This document shows positions 40,888 through 50,904 of a stretch of DNA of 64,000 bases, piece after piece; positions within the stretch are counted from its first letter, which is position 1; each line of letters opens with the position of its first letter. The stretch is from positions 124,001 through 188,000 of the forward strand of contig NZ_JACJVO010000009.1 in assembly GCF_014212055.1 (NCBI RefSeq), given 5' to 3'. This stretch comes from Cohnella zeiphila. GTDB taxonomy: Bacteria; Bacillota; Bacilli; Paenibacillales; Paenibacillaceae. A program made the position numbers and the translations under genes. The notes below the pieces were generated by a model. The model was not told the DNA's origin and did not search any database. It worked only from the letters and a program-made list of their open reading frames with translations.

Positions 40888-41844
40888 ATGCCGATAACGC
40901 CTGCCGCCGCCGATACGGACAGGACGCTCAAGGCCAAACAAGCCTTTTTCGCGACCAAGCGGTTTCGGCAGAATATTCCGCTGTTCATCATGCTGATACC
41001 GGGAGTCTTGTTCTATGTGATCTTTCGGTATTTTCCCATGGGGGGACTTGTGATCGCCTTCAAGAATTACAACTTCCATGACGGCATTCTGTCAAGTCCT
41101 TGGGTAGGACTCAAAAATTTCGAGCTTTTGTTCCAGTCCAAGGCGACGCTGCAGATCATCTGGAACACCCTTACTTTGAGCGTTCTGAATCTGATCTTCG
41201 GTTTTCCCGCACCGATCATCATCGCCATTGCGCTGAATGAGATACGGAGGAACTGGCTGAAGCGCTGGATTCAAACGATTATTTATCTGCCCCACTTCCT
41301 GTCCTGGGTCATCGTAGCGGGTCTTATCCTGACCCTCTTCTCGATTGACGGCGGCACCCTCAACAAGCTGCTGGGGCAATGGGGCATGGAGCCGGTGCCC
41401 TTCCTGTACCGCGCCGACTCCTGGATCGCGATCTTCATCGGCTCGGGGATGTGGAAGGAGATGGGGTTCGGCGCCATCATCTATCTCGCCGCCCTCTCGG
41501 CCATTGATCCCAGTCTGTACGAATCCGCCGCGCTGGACGGCGCAGGCAAGCTAAGGCGGATCTGGCACATTACCCTGCCGGGCCTCCGCCCGACGATCGT
41601 CCTGCTGCTGATTCTTGGCATGGGCCGCCTGATGGAGGTAGGATTCGACCAAGTGTACAACTTGCAAAACCCTACGGTCCTGGAGAAGGCGGAGGTCATC
41701 AGCACCTATGTGTACAAGGTGGGGCTGCAGCATGCGCAATTCAGTCTGACCACGGCGATGGGTTTATTCGAGTCCTTTGTCGGTCTGGTGCTGGTGTTGT
41801 CGGCTAACGCGCTGGCCCGGAAGTTCGACCAAGGCTTGTTCTAG
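40888..41844 (+). CDS. Carbohydrate ABC transporter permease, LplB type
   Basis: A 318-residue six-helix permease. It shows RYFPMGGLVIAFKNYN near residues 48-63 and the EAA loop ESAALDGAGKLRRIWHITLP near 211-230. It forms the importer with the next two gene products. ATG 40888 follows AAGAAGG. Sequence differs clearly from the permease at 12643, so the two systems are paralogues for different glycans. Confidence 0.9.
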   Translation: MPITPAAADTDRTLKAKQAFFATKRFRQNIPLFIMLIPGVLFYVIFRYFPMGGLVIAFKNYNFHDGILSSPWVGLKNFELLFQSKATLQIIWNTLTLSVLNLIFGFPAPIIIAIALNEIRRNWLKRWIQTIIYLPHFLSWVIVAGLILTLFSIDGGTLNKLLGQWGMEPVPFLYRADSWIAIFIGSGMWKEMGFGAIIYLAALSAIDPSLYESAALDGAGKLRRIWHITLPGLRPTIVLLLILGMGRLMEVGFDQVYNLQNPTVLEKAEVISTYVYKVGLQHAQFSLTTAMGLFESFVGLVLVLSANALARKFDQGLF

Positions 41845-41857
41845 GAGGAGAAATGCG

Positions 41858-42730
41858 TTGAAAGAATCGGCAGGAGGAAAGCTTTTTTCGGTCATCGTTC
41901 ATCTCGTTTTGATCCTAATCGCCCTCACCTGCATCCTGCCCTTCCTGCACATGATTGCGTTGTCTGTCAGCGAAGGGCATGCGGTGGATCTGGGGCGTGT
42001 CTGGTTCTGGCCGGTGGGACTTGACTTTACCGCTTACGAATATTTTTTTGAGAACACGCCGGCCTTGCGAGCGTTCGGCAACAGCGTCGTCATCACGCTG
42101 GTCGGAACGGCGCTGAGCATGCTGGCCACGGTGCTGACGGCCTATCCCTTGTCCCGCCGCTACCTGTATGCCCGCAAGCCGCTCACAACGGCCGCTCTGT
42201 TCACCATGTTATTCAGCGGCGGCATCATTCCCACTTATCTGGTGATGAACCAATTGCATCTGACGAACACGTATTGGTCCTTGTGGTTCGTCGGGCTGGT
42301 CAGCACCTACAATATGCTGATCATGAAGAGCTACTTCGAGAACATACCGGGCGAAGTGACGGAATCGGCTCAGATGGACGGCTGCGGGGAGCTGCAGCTG
42401 CTTGGACGAATCGTTCTGCCCCTATCCCTCCCCATGCTGGCCACTTTGACATTGTTCTACGGAGTCGGATACTGGAACATGTTCATGAATGTCATTCTGT
42501 ACATCAACCGGACGGACCTGCAGAACCTCATGGTCGTCGTCCAAGGCATGCTGCAGATTCAAAGCATGGACAACATGATGGCGATGGACATTATGCAGCA
42601 GCAGGAGTTGATCTCCGAGAAGCTGAAGGCGGTAGGCGTCATGGTGATGGTGGTGCCGATGCTGGCGGTGTATCCGTTTTTGCAGAAGTATTTCGTTCAA
42701 GGCGTTATGCTCGGTTCCATTAAAGGCTAG
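41858..42730 (+). CDS. Carbohydrate ABC transporter permease, YtcP type
   Basis: A 290-residue six-helix permease ending VQGVMLGSIKG, with the EAA loop ESAQMDGCGELQLLGRIVLP. The start is TTG 41858, 8 bp after TAGGAGGAG; an ATG five bases upstream is out of frame. The gap to the LplB-type gene is 13 bp. Confidence 0.9.
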   Translation: MKESAGGKLFSVIVHLVLILIALTCILPFLHMIALSVSEGHAVDLGRVWFWPVGLDFTAYEYFFENTPALRAFGNSVVITLVGTALSMLATVLTAYPLSRRYLYARKPLTTAALFTMLFSGGIIPTYLVMNQLHLTNTYWSLWFVGLVSTYNMLIMKSYFENIPGEVTESAQMDGCGELQLLGRIVLPLSLPMLATLTLFYGVGYWNMFMNVILYINRTDLQNLMVVVQGMLQIQSMDNMMAMDIMQQQELISEKLKAVGVMVMVVPMLAVYPFLQKYFVQGVMLGSIKG

Positions 42731-42772
42731 CGGCATCACATCATTCCATATAGATCGAGGGGAGCATGCAAA

Positions 42773-44407
42773 ATGTTGGAGCAATCATCCAAATGGAACA
42801 AAAGGGTCTGGTCATCGGCGGTACTGGCTGTCATTTCGACGATGGGGGTTGCCGGTTGCAGCCAATCAAAGGAAGGGGGACAAAGCGGAGGAAAACCCGT
42901 CATTACCGTGTCGAACTACGACCGGGGCAATATCCCGGCAGCGGAGGGAACCGTGGAGGAGAACCGCTGGACGAAGTGGATCAATGAACATTCTCCCGTT
43001 GAGGCCAAATATGTGCCTGTGGTTCGATCGGAGTCGACTCAGAAGTTAAACGTAATGTTCGCATCCGGCAGCGCGCCGGATATCGTCAACGATTACGATA
43101 CGGGCTTCCGGGACTCTTTGTATCAGCAGAAGCAGCTGCTGCCCCTGGACGATTACCTGCAGTATGCCCCCGAATACGAAAAATTGCTGGAGAAGTATCC
43201 CCAACTGCGCCAGGTGGGCACCAAGTCGGACGGCAAGCTCTACGAAATCGGCAAAATTAACGAGCCCCATCTGCAAAGCGTGGCGTTTATCCGGACGGAT
43301 TGGCTGAAAAAGCTGAACCTGGAGGTTCCGAAAACGACCGAAGAGCTGTTGGCGGTCTTGAAGGCTTTCGTAGAGCAGGACCCGGACGGCAACGGCAAGA
43401 AGGATACATACGGAACCAATATAAGCTATACCTCCGGCGGCATGGTGGATTCCATGTTCGGCTCGTACGGTTGGAAAATCTCGGATGACGACAAAATCGT
43501 CCGCAGCTGGGATAATTTACTGGAGGCAACGAAGTTCAAGAAGAGGCTGTTCGATGAAGGACTGATCGACCGGGACTACTTGGCGGACTCGAATGGTTCC
43601 AAAGCGCGGCAGGATTATTTGAACGGCAAGGTGGGCGTTTACCTTCCTCCCCAAATCAATAGCTGGTTCGAGAGTACGGTCACCGATATCAAGACCATCC
43701 GAAAGGTTGTCCCGGATGCGGAGATCGCTCCGATGATGAATCCCAAGTCTCCTATGGGACTGTTTGTCCATCACGTGACCAACCCGATTCAGATGACGAC
43801 CGTGGTCAACGCCGCGGCCAAAGATCCCAAGGCGGCGATGGAATATATCAATTTCATGATCCAGCCGGATACGGCGCTGACGCTGAGAAAGGGGATTGAA
43901 GGGGAGCATTGGAAAAAGGGAGCGGACGGCATGCCCAAAGTGATCGATGTCGATAAGAACACGAAGGAAGTGGATTGGGCCGCGGACTACACCATGTTCT
44001 ACTCCACTCCGGAGAACAAATTATTGTCCTCTGAATCGGCATTCGATGTGAACGATCCGGATCAGAAGGCGGGGCTGGAGATGATGAAGCAAGCCGACCA
44101 GTTCTTGCTCAATCCGGACGCCAAATATCCCGCTCTTACTCATTATGAGCATATGCCCGCTCTGCCAAGCGACCTGGTCGTGATCAATACCAACGTGAGC
44201 AAAGAAGTGAGCGACATCATCGTCAAAGGAATCATCGGCGGGTCCAAATATACGGCCGAGCATGCGGTTGCGGATGCCAAAGCGGCCTGGGAGAGAGGCG
44301 GCGGCAAGCAGATCGAGGAGTTCATGAATAATTGGTATCAAGAAAACAAGGAGACCGCCTTCTTGGGCGATGATGTGCTGGAGATGGTCCGGTCCCAACT
44401 CAAATAA
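42773..44407 (+). CDS. Extracellular solute-binding lipoprotein
   Basis: A 544-residue sugar-binding lipoprotein with lipobox VAGC (Cys near residue 29) and the same overall architecture as the binding protein at 14547, including an EF-hand-like DPDGNGKKDTYG segment (about residue 200) that may bind calcium. ATG 42773 follows GAGGGGAGC. It is the ligand-capturing subunit for the two permeases upstream; probable ligands are oligosaccharides released by the GH43 enzyme (inference). Confidence 0.9.
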   Translation: MLEQSSKWNKRVWSSAVLAVISTMGVAGCSQSKEGGQSGGKPVITVSNYDRGNIPAAEGTVEENRWTKWINEHSPVEAKYVPVVRSESTQKLNVMFASGSAPDIVNDYDTGFRDSLYQQKQLLPLDDYLQYAPEYEKLLEKYPQLRQVGTKSDGKLYEIGKINEPHLQSVAFIRTDWLKKLNLEVPKTTEELLAVLKAFVEQDPDGNGKKDTYGTNISYTSGGMVDSMFGSYGWKISDDDKIVRSWDNLLEATKFKKRLFDEGLIDRDYLADSNGSKARQDYLNGKVGVYLPPQINSWFESTVTDIKTIRKVVPDAEIAPMMNPKSPMGLFVHHVTNPIQMTTVVNAAAKDPKAAMEYINFMIQPDTALTLRKGIEGEHWKKGADGMPKVIDVDKNTKEVDWAADYTMFYSTPENKLLSSESAFDVNDPDQKAGLEMMKQADQFLLNPDAKYPALTHYEHMPALPSDLVVINTNVSKEVSDIIVKGIIGGSKYTAEHAVADAKAAWERGGGKQIEEFMNNWYQENKETAFLGDDVLEMVRSQLK

Positions 44408-44440
44408 CGGGGCGGAGCGCCGGCAATATAGCAAAAAAGG

Positions 44441-44476
44441 ACTTGGTCCGGTAGATGCCGGGCCAAGTTTGTTTTA
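44441..44476 (+). terminator. Terminator after the binding-protein gene
   Basis: ACTTGGTCCGG (44441-44451) pairs with CCGGGCCAAGT (44458-44468) with one G-T pair, then TTGTTTT. Separates the importer operon from the kinase genes. Confidence 0.8.
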
Positions 44477-44537
44477 AAATCGAGATGAAAGTGGTTACAA
44501 TCGGATCGAATCTCAACATCTCGAGGAGGCAACCAAG

Positions 44538-46355
44538 CTGAATCCGATAAGCTGGCCGGGGAGAATTGCCGGAAGAATGAAGGGCAGCTTCAAATTGAAG
44601 CTGATTGTACTACTCTCTTGCATGGTTGCACTGGCCTTCACATTAGCAGGGTGGCTGGTATACCGGTTGAATGTGCAATTGATGGAGGGCGAGATCAGCA
44701 AGCAGTTCTCCATCGCCAATGAACAGGCTCTGGCCAGACTGGAGCTGACTTTCCAGGAGGTAAGCCGGGTATCCCAATCGATTATCCTGAACCCTTCGAT
44801 TGAGTCGTTCGTTAGAGAAAGCCTTGAGCCTGAAGGCGGTCTCTTTACCCAATACAAGAACCGCAAATATGTGGAAGAGCAGCTAACCACGCTGCAAGTG
44901 GATGCGCCGTCGATCCGCTCCATCTTTCTGTTCAATGAGAATGGAGATCTGGCCGTCCTCTCCACCAACGGGGCGTCGGGAGAACCGGGACCGGAAGATC
45001 TTGCCGCGGTGATGAACAAGCTGGAGGCGCACCGGGGGAACCTGGTCTGGGGCCGGGCCAGTCTGCCCAGCGCGGTCGATCCCGGCGGACGCCGGACGGT
45101 GCTGGTCGCTGCCAGACGGATGCTCAACGACGAGCTGATCCCCTACGGAACGATGGTGATGGTGATGGAGGAAAGCCTGGTATCCAAGGTGCTGCGGGAT
45201 CTTACGGAGAACGGCAACGGCAAGGTGCTGCTGCTGGAACCTCTGGGGGGATTGCTCTACTCCAATACGAATCAGGAGGAGACGGAGCAGTTGATGCGCT
45301 TGATCGAAGCCGGCGATCCCCGTCCCCAATACGCCAAGATGAGCGGAATCACGTACTTGTTTGTCCGCCATCATCTGGAACCGGCAGGCTTTACGTTATA
45401 CGGAGGGGTCTCTCTGCAGGAGATTCAACGAAAAAACAAGGACATCATCCATATCTTTATTTTTGCCGGAATCGGCGTCGTGCTTCTCAGCTCGCTCTTG
45501 ATTACGATTTCTACCAGATCTCTGCTGGCGCCGCTGGCCGATCTGATGCGGGGACTGCGCAAATTGCGCGAGGGGAATTTCTCGGCCCGGATCAGCGTCC
45601 GATCCGGCGATGAGCTCGGGTTTATCGGCGAGAGCTTCAACAGCATGGCGGAGCAAGTAAGCGCATTGATCAACAAAGTCTATCTGGCCCAGATCAGCCA
45701 GCGGGAATCGGAATTAAAAGCCATTCAGGCGCAGTTGAACCCTCATTATCTGCATAACCTGTTCAATGAACTGTATTGGAAGCTATATAACGACGACCAG
45801 GCGGAGGCGGCTCTTTTGATCAACGCCATCTCGGAGATGCTGAAGTATTCGCTTCAATCCGTCAAGACCGATACGACGCTGGGAGAGGAACTCCAGCAGG
45901 TACGCAATTATATTAAGATTCAGACGGAGTTGTTTACCGGCGAGATCGAAACGATCATTCAGGCCGAAGAATCGTTGCTTGGTCTGCGGATGATGAGATG
46001 CCTGTTGCTGCCGGTGGTGGAAAATGTTTTTGTGCATGCCTTCCGCGATATGGAGGAAGACCGGGTGCTCAGGGTAAAGGCGGTTTTGAGGGATGGAGCG
46101 CTGCAGATCGAGGTGGCTGACAACGGCTGCGGCATGGATGACAGCACTTTATATGCTTTGAAGGAAGCGGATGCGCTGCCGGAGAACCACAAAACGGGAA
46201 TCGGCTTCAAAAGCGTGCTGCGGCGCATTGAACTGGTGTACGGGGCTCCTTACGGCGTCGCCATCTCCAGCGTCAAGGGAAAAGGAACGGCCGTTCACAT
46301 CAGGCTTCCCGTTCAGACGATGCCGAAAGAGTACTTGGGGGAGGGAAACGGATGA
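44538..46355 (+). CDS. YesM-like sensor histidine kinase, probable CTG start
   Basis: About 605 residues. An N-terminal helix (near 25-45), an extracellular sensor (about 50-290), a second helix, a HAMP linker (LLAPLADLMRGLRKLREGNF), and a LytS/YesM-type kinase core with the phosphoacceptor His in QLNPHYLHNLF and a C-terminal ATPase domain (DNGCGMD, GIGFKSV). The first ATG is 44577 but has no ribosome site; CTG 44538 lies 8 bp after GAGGAGG and is in frame, so it is proposed here. Partner of the next gene. Confidence 0.85.
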   Translation: MNPISWPGRIAGRMKGSFKLKLIVLLSCMVALAFTLAGWLVYRLNVQLMEGEISKQFSIANEQALARLELTFQEVSRVSQSIILNPSIESFVRESLEPEGGLFTQYKNRKYVEEQLTTLQVDAPSIRSIFLFNENGDLAVLSTNGASGEPGPEDLAAVMNKLEAHRGNLVWGRASLPSAVDPGGRRTVLVAARRMLNDELIPYGTMVMVMEESLVSKVLRDLTENGNGKVLLLEPLGGLLYSNTNQEETEQLMRLIEAGDPRPQYAKMSGITYLFVRHHLEPAGFTLYGGVSLQEIQRKNKDIIHIFIFAGIGVVLLSSLLITISTRSLLAPLADLMRGLRKLREGNFSARISVRSGDELGFIGESFNSMAEQVSALINKVYLAQISQRESELKAIQAQLNPHYLHNLFNELYWKLYNDDQAEAALLINAISEMLKYSLQSVKTDTTLGEELQQVRNYIKIQTELFTGEIETIIQAEESLLGLRMMRCLLLPVVENVFVHAFRDMEEDRVLRVKAVLRDGALQIEVADNGCGMDDSTLYALKEADALPENHKTGIGFKSVLRRIELVYGAPYGVAISSVKGKGTAVHIRLPVQTMPKEYLGEGNG

Positions 46356-47923
46356 AAGGCAAGCTGTTTATCGCCGAGGATCAGCCGAATTTTCGCAAGG
46401 GACTGCTCAAGCTGGCCGGGAAAAGGTCCGCCGAATGGGTGGTGGCGGGAGAAGCTGCCAATGGCCGGGCCGCCCTGTCTTCGATGGAGCAATGCGTCCC
46501 CGATCTGCTAATAACCGATATCCGCATGCCCCATATGGATGGGCTGCAGTTGGCCGAGGAAATCAGGGGCCGCGGCTGGGGGACCAAGATTGTGATCATC
46601 ACGGGCTTTAAGGAATTCGCTTATGCCCAGTCCGCGCTCAAGTTCGGGGTGCTGGACTTTATCACGAAGCCTTGCGTAGAAGCGGATATCCTGAGCGTAC
46701 TCGACCGGACCTATGTACGGCTGATCGAAGAGAATCAGACCGGGCGGCTGGTGGAGGATTGGAAGCGCCAGCATGAGGACGGCCAGCTTCGCTCGGCGAT
46801 GATGGGCATGCCCTGCAACCATGGGGAGGCGACGGCTTTGCTCGGGCGGATGAGGGAATGCGAGCTGATCTTTCTTAGCGTCCCGACTTATTTCCCCGCG
46901 GAAAAGCGTTATTCCGCCCAAGACCTGCCGCTTCTGCAATATGCTCTTGGCAACATTGTCAGGGAGTACTTACATAAATGGTATGGCGGCGGCTTCCGGC
47001 TTTTTTCCTTGAGTTCGTCGGAATGGGCTTTATTGGCGGACCGGACCGCTTCCCGTCCGGAAAAGCCTTCCTCCTGGCTGCGGACGCTCTCCGATTCGGT
47101 TCATCATTATTTGAAACTGGGGCTCGCCTTCTCGGATCAGGGTCTATGCCGCAGCGCGGAGGAGCTGCGCCAAGCTTACGAGCGGTATGGCGGCGAACCG
47201 GGCCGGGAGGCAGTCGCGGAGCGCAACGCTGTCCATGAATCTTTGCTTAACCAGACAGCGCTTTACGAAAAGGAGAAGGAAATCATATCGTGGCTCATGT
47301 CGGAGGATAACGGCCGATTGGGCAGGGAATTGCAGGAGCAAGTGGCGCAGATTAGCACTCTGCCCTCTCAGACCGCCAAGATCGAAGCGCTGCTTCTGAC
47401 CGCTGCTCTTCTCCGGCTGGTCGAAGTGCATTTTCCCGAATGGCGCATGGCCGCGCGTTCCATAGAATGGGGTTCCGTCTATCACTGCGAGACGACGGAA
47501 GCCATCGTTGCCTGGCTCCAAGCGTACATCCGTGAATTCCTGCATTCCCATAACAGCTGGCTCGCCGGCAAGAACGACAATCCGGTCAAGCAAGCCATCC
47601 GGTTCATGGAAGAGCAATACATGGGCGAATGCGGGTTGGCCGAGGTGGCGGCCCATGTTCACCTCAACCCCAGCTACTTCAGCAACTTGTTCAAGAAGGA
47701 GACCGGCACAAGCGTAACCGGCTATATCCAAAATTTGCGCGTGCGGAAGGCCAAGATTCTGCTCAAAAGCACGGACATGAAGATCATCGAAATCTCCGAG
47801 GCCGTCGGATTCAACGATTCCAATTACTTCACGCATATCTTCAACAAAATGGAGGGACTGTCGCCCAAGGAATTCCGCAAACGGATGACGGAGCCGTCGC
47901 ACGGGCTTACAAATGGAATCTGA
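46352..47923 (+). CDS. YesN-like response regulator with AraC DNA-binding domain
   Basis: A 523-residue regulator. The receiver domain has Glu9-Asp10, phosphoacceptor Asp56 (LITDIRMP) and Lys106 (FITKPC). The middle is a helical region, and the C-terminus (about 410-515) is a double AraC helix-turn-helix (LAEVAAHVHLNPSYFSNLFK; ISEAVGFNDSNYFTHIFNKM). It overlaps the kinase gene by 4 bp (ATGA), so they are translationally coupled. It is the best candidate to bind the 37-bp elements before GH43 and the importer. Confidence 0.93.
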   Translation: MKGKLFIAEDQPNFRKGLLKLAGKRSAEWVVAGEAANGRAALSSMEQCVPDLLITDIRMPHMDGLQLAEEIRGRGWGTKIVIITGFKEFAYAQSALKFGVLDFITKPCVEADILSVLDRTYVRLIEENQTGRLVEDWKRQHEDGQLRSAMMGMPCNHGEATALLGRMRECELIFLSVPTYFPAEKRYSAQDLPLLQYALGNIVREYLHKWYGGGFRLFSLSSSEWALLADRTASRPEKPSSWLRTLSDSVHHYLKLGLAFSDQGLCRSAEELRQAYERYGGEPGREAVAERNAVHESLLNQTALYEKEKEIISWLMSEDNGRLGRELQEQVAQISTLPSQTAKIEALLLTAALLRLVEVHFPEWRMAARSIEWGSVYHCETTEAIVAWLQAYIREFLHSHNSWLAGKNDNPVKQAIRFMEEQYMGECGLAEVAAHVHLNPSYFSNLFKKETGTSVTGYIQNLRVRKAKILLKSTDMKIIEISEAVGFNDSNYFTHIFNKMEGLSPKEFRKRMTEPSHGLTNGI

Positions 47924-47953
47924 AATCCCCAGACCATTACCCGGAAGCAAAGG

Positions 47954-47987
47954 AAGAGCAGGAGGGATCACCTCGCTGCTCTTTTTG
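47954..47987 (+). terminator. Terminator of the kinase/regulator pair
   Basis: AAGAGCAG (47954-47961) pairs with CTGCTCTT (47976-47983), followed by TTTTT. Confidence 0.85.
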
Positions 47988-48011
47988 GGACATTATCGCG
48001 TCTTCACCAAA

Positions 48012-48641
48012 TCATAATTTGCCGTCCAATACGAAGCCGGACAAAACATTCTGCCAAGCCGCCGGTCTTAGGGACTCTGTTAAAGGGATTTGTACTGCCG
48101 TTATAAACGGTACATCCCAATCCTCCTCATGCACTGACGTATCCTCCAACTCCGCATAATTGGCGACTAATAAATAGACTTCTCCGCCCGAAATGCGTTC
48201 CAGCGCCAACCGAAGACTTTCGGCCTCTTCAACGTTGGCCTGCATGCGGACATATAAAGCTTTTCGGCTTGCGAGTGCGGATTTATAAAACCTGTCGACT
48301 TTCCGGTCAAAATGCGCCTTAAAGTCCGGATAATTGACAATTTGCCGGGATTGGTCCGGAGGAACGGGAAAATCATGAAAAGAAAGAATGCCGGTAGCCG
48401 TATCCTCAACAGAAAAATGTCCATAAACCGATCCGATGAGCTTTAGATTCTCGAGCTTCATGCAATGAACGAATCTAGTCTCGATCTGTTGGATTAATTG
48501 AGGCATAGAAGCCGAAATCACCCAATCTACCGGTCCCGAAAAACTGCGCAGCCCGTTGCTGCGTAAATATAAAGCCGAATCGCAATTGGATCCCATGCTT
48601 AAAATAAGATCATAGGATTGTTTCAATTGGGAAAGCTTCAT
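48012..48641 (-). CDS. DUF1796 putative cysteine peptidase
   Basis: A 209-residue protein of the DUF1796 family, predicted to adopt a papain-like fold. Visible are the candidate nucleophile Cys20 in SMGSNCDSALYLR, PVDWVIS and GHF/HDFP histidine segments. Family members occur in Bacillaceae and their substrate is unknown; some lie in polysaccharide or spore-surface loci. ATG 48641 follows AAGGGG. It is convergent with the YesN-like gene and has no operon partner. Confidence 0.8.
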   Translation of the reverse strand: MKLSQLKQSYDLILSMGSNCDSALYLRSNGLRSFSGPVDWVISASMPQLIQQIETRFVHCMKLENLKLIGSVYGHFSVEDTATGILSFHDFPVPPDQSRQIVNYPDFKAHFDRKVDRFYKSALASRKALYVRMQANVEEAESLRLALERISGGEVYLLVANYAELEDTSVHEEDWDVPFITAVQIPLTESLRPAAWQNVLSGFVLDGKL

Positions 48642-48802
48642 TTCATCAACCCCTTGTCCGACGCGTTTCAATATCGTATGCCGACAACGGGAGAATGGTC
48701 GTTACAAAAGCATATGCGGTATACAGTTCGGGAAATATGCGCCATCACCCACGATAAAACCTTGGATAAGTTTAGCGTCTCATCTTTATTTCTATTAGAT
48801 TG

Positions 48803-48840
48803 CGAAAAGCCGACGGACGCCCTTCGGCACCGTCGGCCCC
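48803..48840 (-). terminator. Terminator of the oxidoreductase pair
   Basis: GCCGACGG (48809-48816) pairs with CCGTCGGC (48830-48837). On the minus strand the stem is followed by TTTTCG. The surrounding 48642-48894 holds no gene that I can support. Confidence 0.75.
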
Positions 48841-48894
48841 TCTATTCATTTCCGCCTATATTCTGCAGCTCCATTTCAGCATCATCACCCTTGC

Positions 48895-49878
48895 CTAAAG
48901 CGCCACAGGCTGTCCCAGCTTCGCGGACTCGTAGGCGGCAAGCGCCACGGCGGCGGAGCGCAAGCCGTCTTCGCCGGTGATCGGCACCGGCCGGCCCTCC
49001 AGCAGCGATCGGACGAACGACTCGATCATCAGCCGGTCCATATCGTCGCCCCAGTAGCTCCAGCTGCCTTTGCCGGCGAGATCGCTGTACACCTCGTTCT
49101 TCTGGGCGAAGCCGTCGACGGAGATGATGCCTTTCGTGCCGACGATTTCCATCGTCACGTCGCCCCAGGTCGGGAACGATCGCGGGCGGGACCAGCTCGT
49201 ATCGATGACGGCGAAGGCGCCTCCGGCGAATTTCACATGAACGAGGCCCGCGTCGTCGATTTTCGTCTCGCCGAACCGCGATGCGGCATATCCGTAGACC
49301 TCTTTCGCCTCCGAGCCGACCATCCAGTTCAGCAGATCCATTACATGGACCGTATGGTCGAGCAGGGCGCCGCCGCCCGACAGCGACTTATCGGTAAACC
49401 AGCCGCCGGGATTCGTCCCGTGGTTGGTTCCTTTGACGGCGACGATGTCGCCGATCTCGCCGCGCTCGATCGCGGCTTTGGCGCCGGTCACGGCCGGCAG
49501 ATAACGGCACGGGAAAGCGGTCATCAGCTGGACGCCGTTCTCCCGGGCGGCGGCGATCATCCGTTCCATCTCGCCGACGGAGATGCCGAGCGGCTTCTCG
49601 CACAGCACATGCTTTTTGGCCTCGGCCGCCGCGACCGCCTGTTTGGCATGATGGACGTTCTCCGAGCAGATGACGACGGCATCGGCATCGGAAGCGAGCA
49701 GCTCCCGATAATCGGCGTAGTAGGGCACGCCGCTGCGTTCGACGATCGAGGCCACGCGGCTCTGCGACTCGTCGGCAATGCCGACGATCTCGACCTCCGG
49801 CATGCCGGCCAGGCTCGCGAAATAGCTGTTCGCATGGCCGTGCGCGAAGCTGATCAGGCCTACTTTCAGTTTTTTCAC
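48895..49878 (-). CDS. Gfo/Idh/MocA-family oxidoreductase (second of two)
   Basis: A 327-residue NAD(P)-dependent oxidoreductase. N-terminal Rossmann fold, although the usual GxGxxG is replaced by SFAHGHANSY, then the family motif CEKPLG and a beta-sheet C-terminal domain with the DHTVHVMDLLNWM active-site region. Likely acts on a sugar or inositol derivative. GTG 49878 follows AAAGGAGG by 9 bp. It lies 20 bp after its sister gene in the same operon. Confidence 0.85.
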   Translation of the reverse strand: MKKLKVGLISFAHGHANSYFASLAGMPEVEIVGIADESQSRVASIVERSGVPYYADYRELLASDADAVVICSENVHHAKQAVAAAEAKKHVLCEKPLGISVGEMERMIAAARENGVQLMTAFPCRYLPAVTGAKAAIERGEIGDIVAVKGTNHGTNPGGWFTDKSLSGGGALLDHTVHVMDLLNWMVGSEAKEVYGYAASRFGETKIDDAGLVHVKFAGGAFAVIDTSWSRPRSFPTWGDVTMEIVGTKGIISVDGFAQKNEVYSDLAGKGSWSYWGDDMDRLMIESFVRSLLEGRPVPITGEDGLRSAAVALAAYESAKLGQPVAL

Positions 49879-49898
49879 TGTTCGTTCCTCCTTTGCGA

Positions 49899-50876
49899 TC
49901 ATAATAAAACGGCTTTGCCCGTCCGGATCGATTCCAGCGCCGCGAGCGCGATGCGGAGCGCCTCCCGCGCGTCCTCCGCCGTGACGAGCGGCTCCGCGCC
50001 GTCCCGCACGCACGCCAGAAAATGCGCCAGCTCCCGGTCGTACGGGCTCAGAATGCCCGGGCTTTGCGGAATTTCGGCGAATCGCCCGTCCCTTTCGGCG
50101 TGGGCGCGGGTGCGGATTTGCAGCGAGCCGGAGGCCGCGCTGTTCAGTTGAATCAATCCCGCGGAGCCCGCGATTTCGGCCGCGTACCGGAACGGGCCGG
50201 GGTCGCCCCAATGCGCTTCCAGGTTGGCGGCCGCCCCGTTCGCGAACTCCAGCGTCACCAACGCGTAATCCGAGTCGTCCGTGCAGGCGTTCATGGCATA
50301 GACCGACTTGACCTCTCCCCAGATCCACCGCATAAAATCGATGTCGTGAATCATCATGTCGACGATGACGCCGCCGCTTTTCGCAGGGTCCTTGAACCAG
50401 CCCTTCGCGTTTCCGGGATGTCCGCCGATCCTCTTGGCATGGGCGACGCCGGGTTCGCCGATTTGAGCTTCCGCGATCTGCCGGCGGGCCTGCTCGTATT
50501 CCGGGAAAAACCGGACGACATGGCCGACGAACAGCCGGACGCCGTTCCGGCGGCATGCCGCGATCATCTCGTCGGTATCCTCCAGCGACAGCGCGACCGG
50601 CTTCTCGCAGATGACGTGCCTGCCGGCCTCCGCCGCCTCCAGCACGGCCTGCTTGTGCAAATAGCTCGGCAGCGCGATGCTGATCACCTGCGGATCCGTC
50701 TCTCTCAGCATATCGGCAAAGGAGCTGAAGGCGCGCGTCCCCGTCTTCCGGGCCAGCTCGCCGGCAAGCTCCGCATCGATGTCGCATACGCCGACCAACT
50801 CGGCATCCGCCATTCCGGCGAAGCTTTGCGCATGCACGTGCCCCATGCCGCCGCAGCCGACTACCGCTACTCTCAT
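49899..50876 (-). CDS. Gfo/Idh/MocA-family oxidoreductase (first of two)
   Basis: A 325-residue paralogue of the following gene with the complete nucleotide-binding motif VVGCGGMGHVH (4-14), CEKPVALSL (about 93-101) and a catalytic MMIHDIDFMRWIWG segment (about 174-187). Such pairs often oxidise inositols, glucosamine-like or other sugars in cytoplasmic catabolism. The operon is divergent from an AraC regulator whose gene starts 118 bp away, so it is likely the regulator's target. Confidence 0.87.
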   Translation of the reverse strand: MRVAVVGCGGMGHVHAQSFAGMADAELVGVCDIDAELAGELARKTGTRAFSSFADMLRETDPQVISIALPSYLHKQAVLEAAEAGRHVICEKPVALSLEDTDEMIAACRRNGVRLFVGHVVRFFPEYEQARRQIAEAQIGEPGVAHAKRIGGHPGNAKGWFKDPAKSGGVIVDMMIHDIDFMRWIWGEVKSVYAMNACTDDSDYALVTLEFANGAAANLEAHWGDPGPFRYAAEIAGSAGLIQLNSAASGSLQIRTRAHAERDGRFAEIPQSPGILSPYDRELAHFLACVRDGAEPLVTAEDAREALRIALAALESIRTGKAVLL

Positions 50877-50904
50877 ATCGGACTCTCTCCTTCTTTTTGT
50901 TGTA

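Noticed and set aside
48895..50787. One 630-residue fused oxidoreductase on the minus strand
   Set aside because: The N-terminal half is an out-of-phase shadow of the first oxidoreductase gene; the real gene starts at GTG 49878 behind AAAGGAGG.
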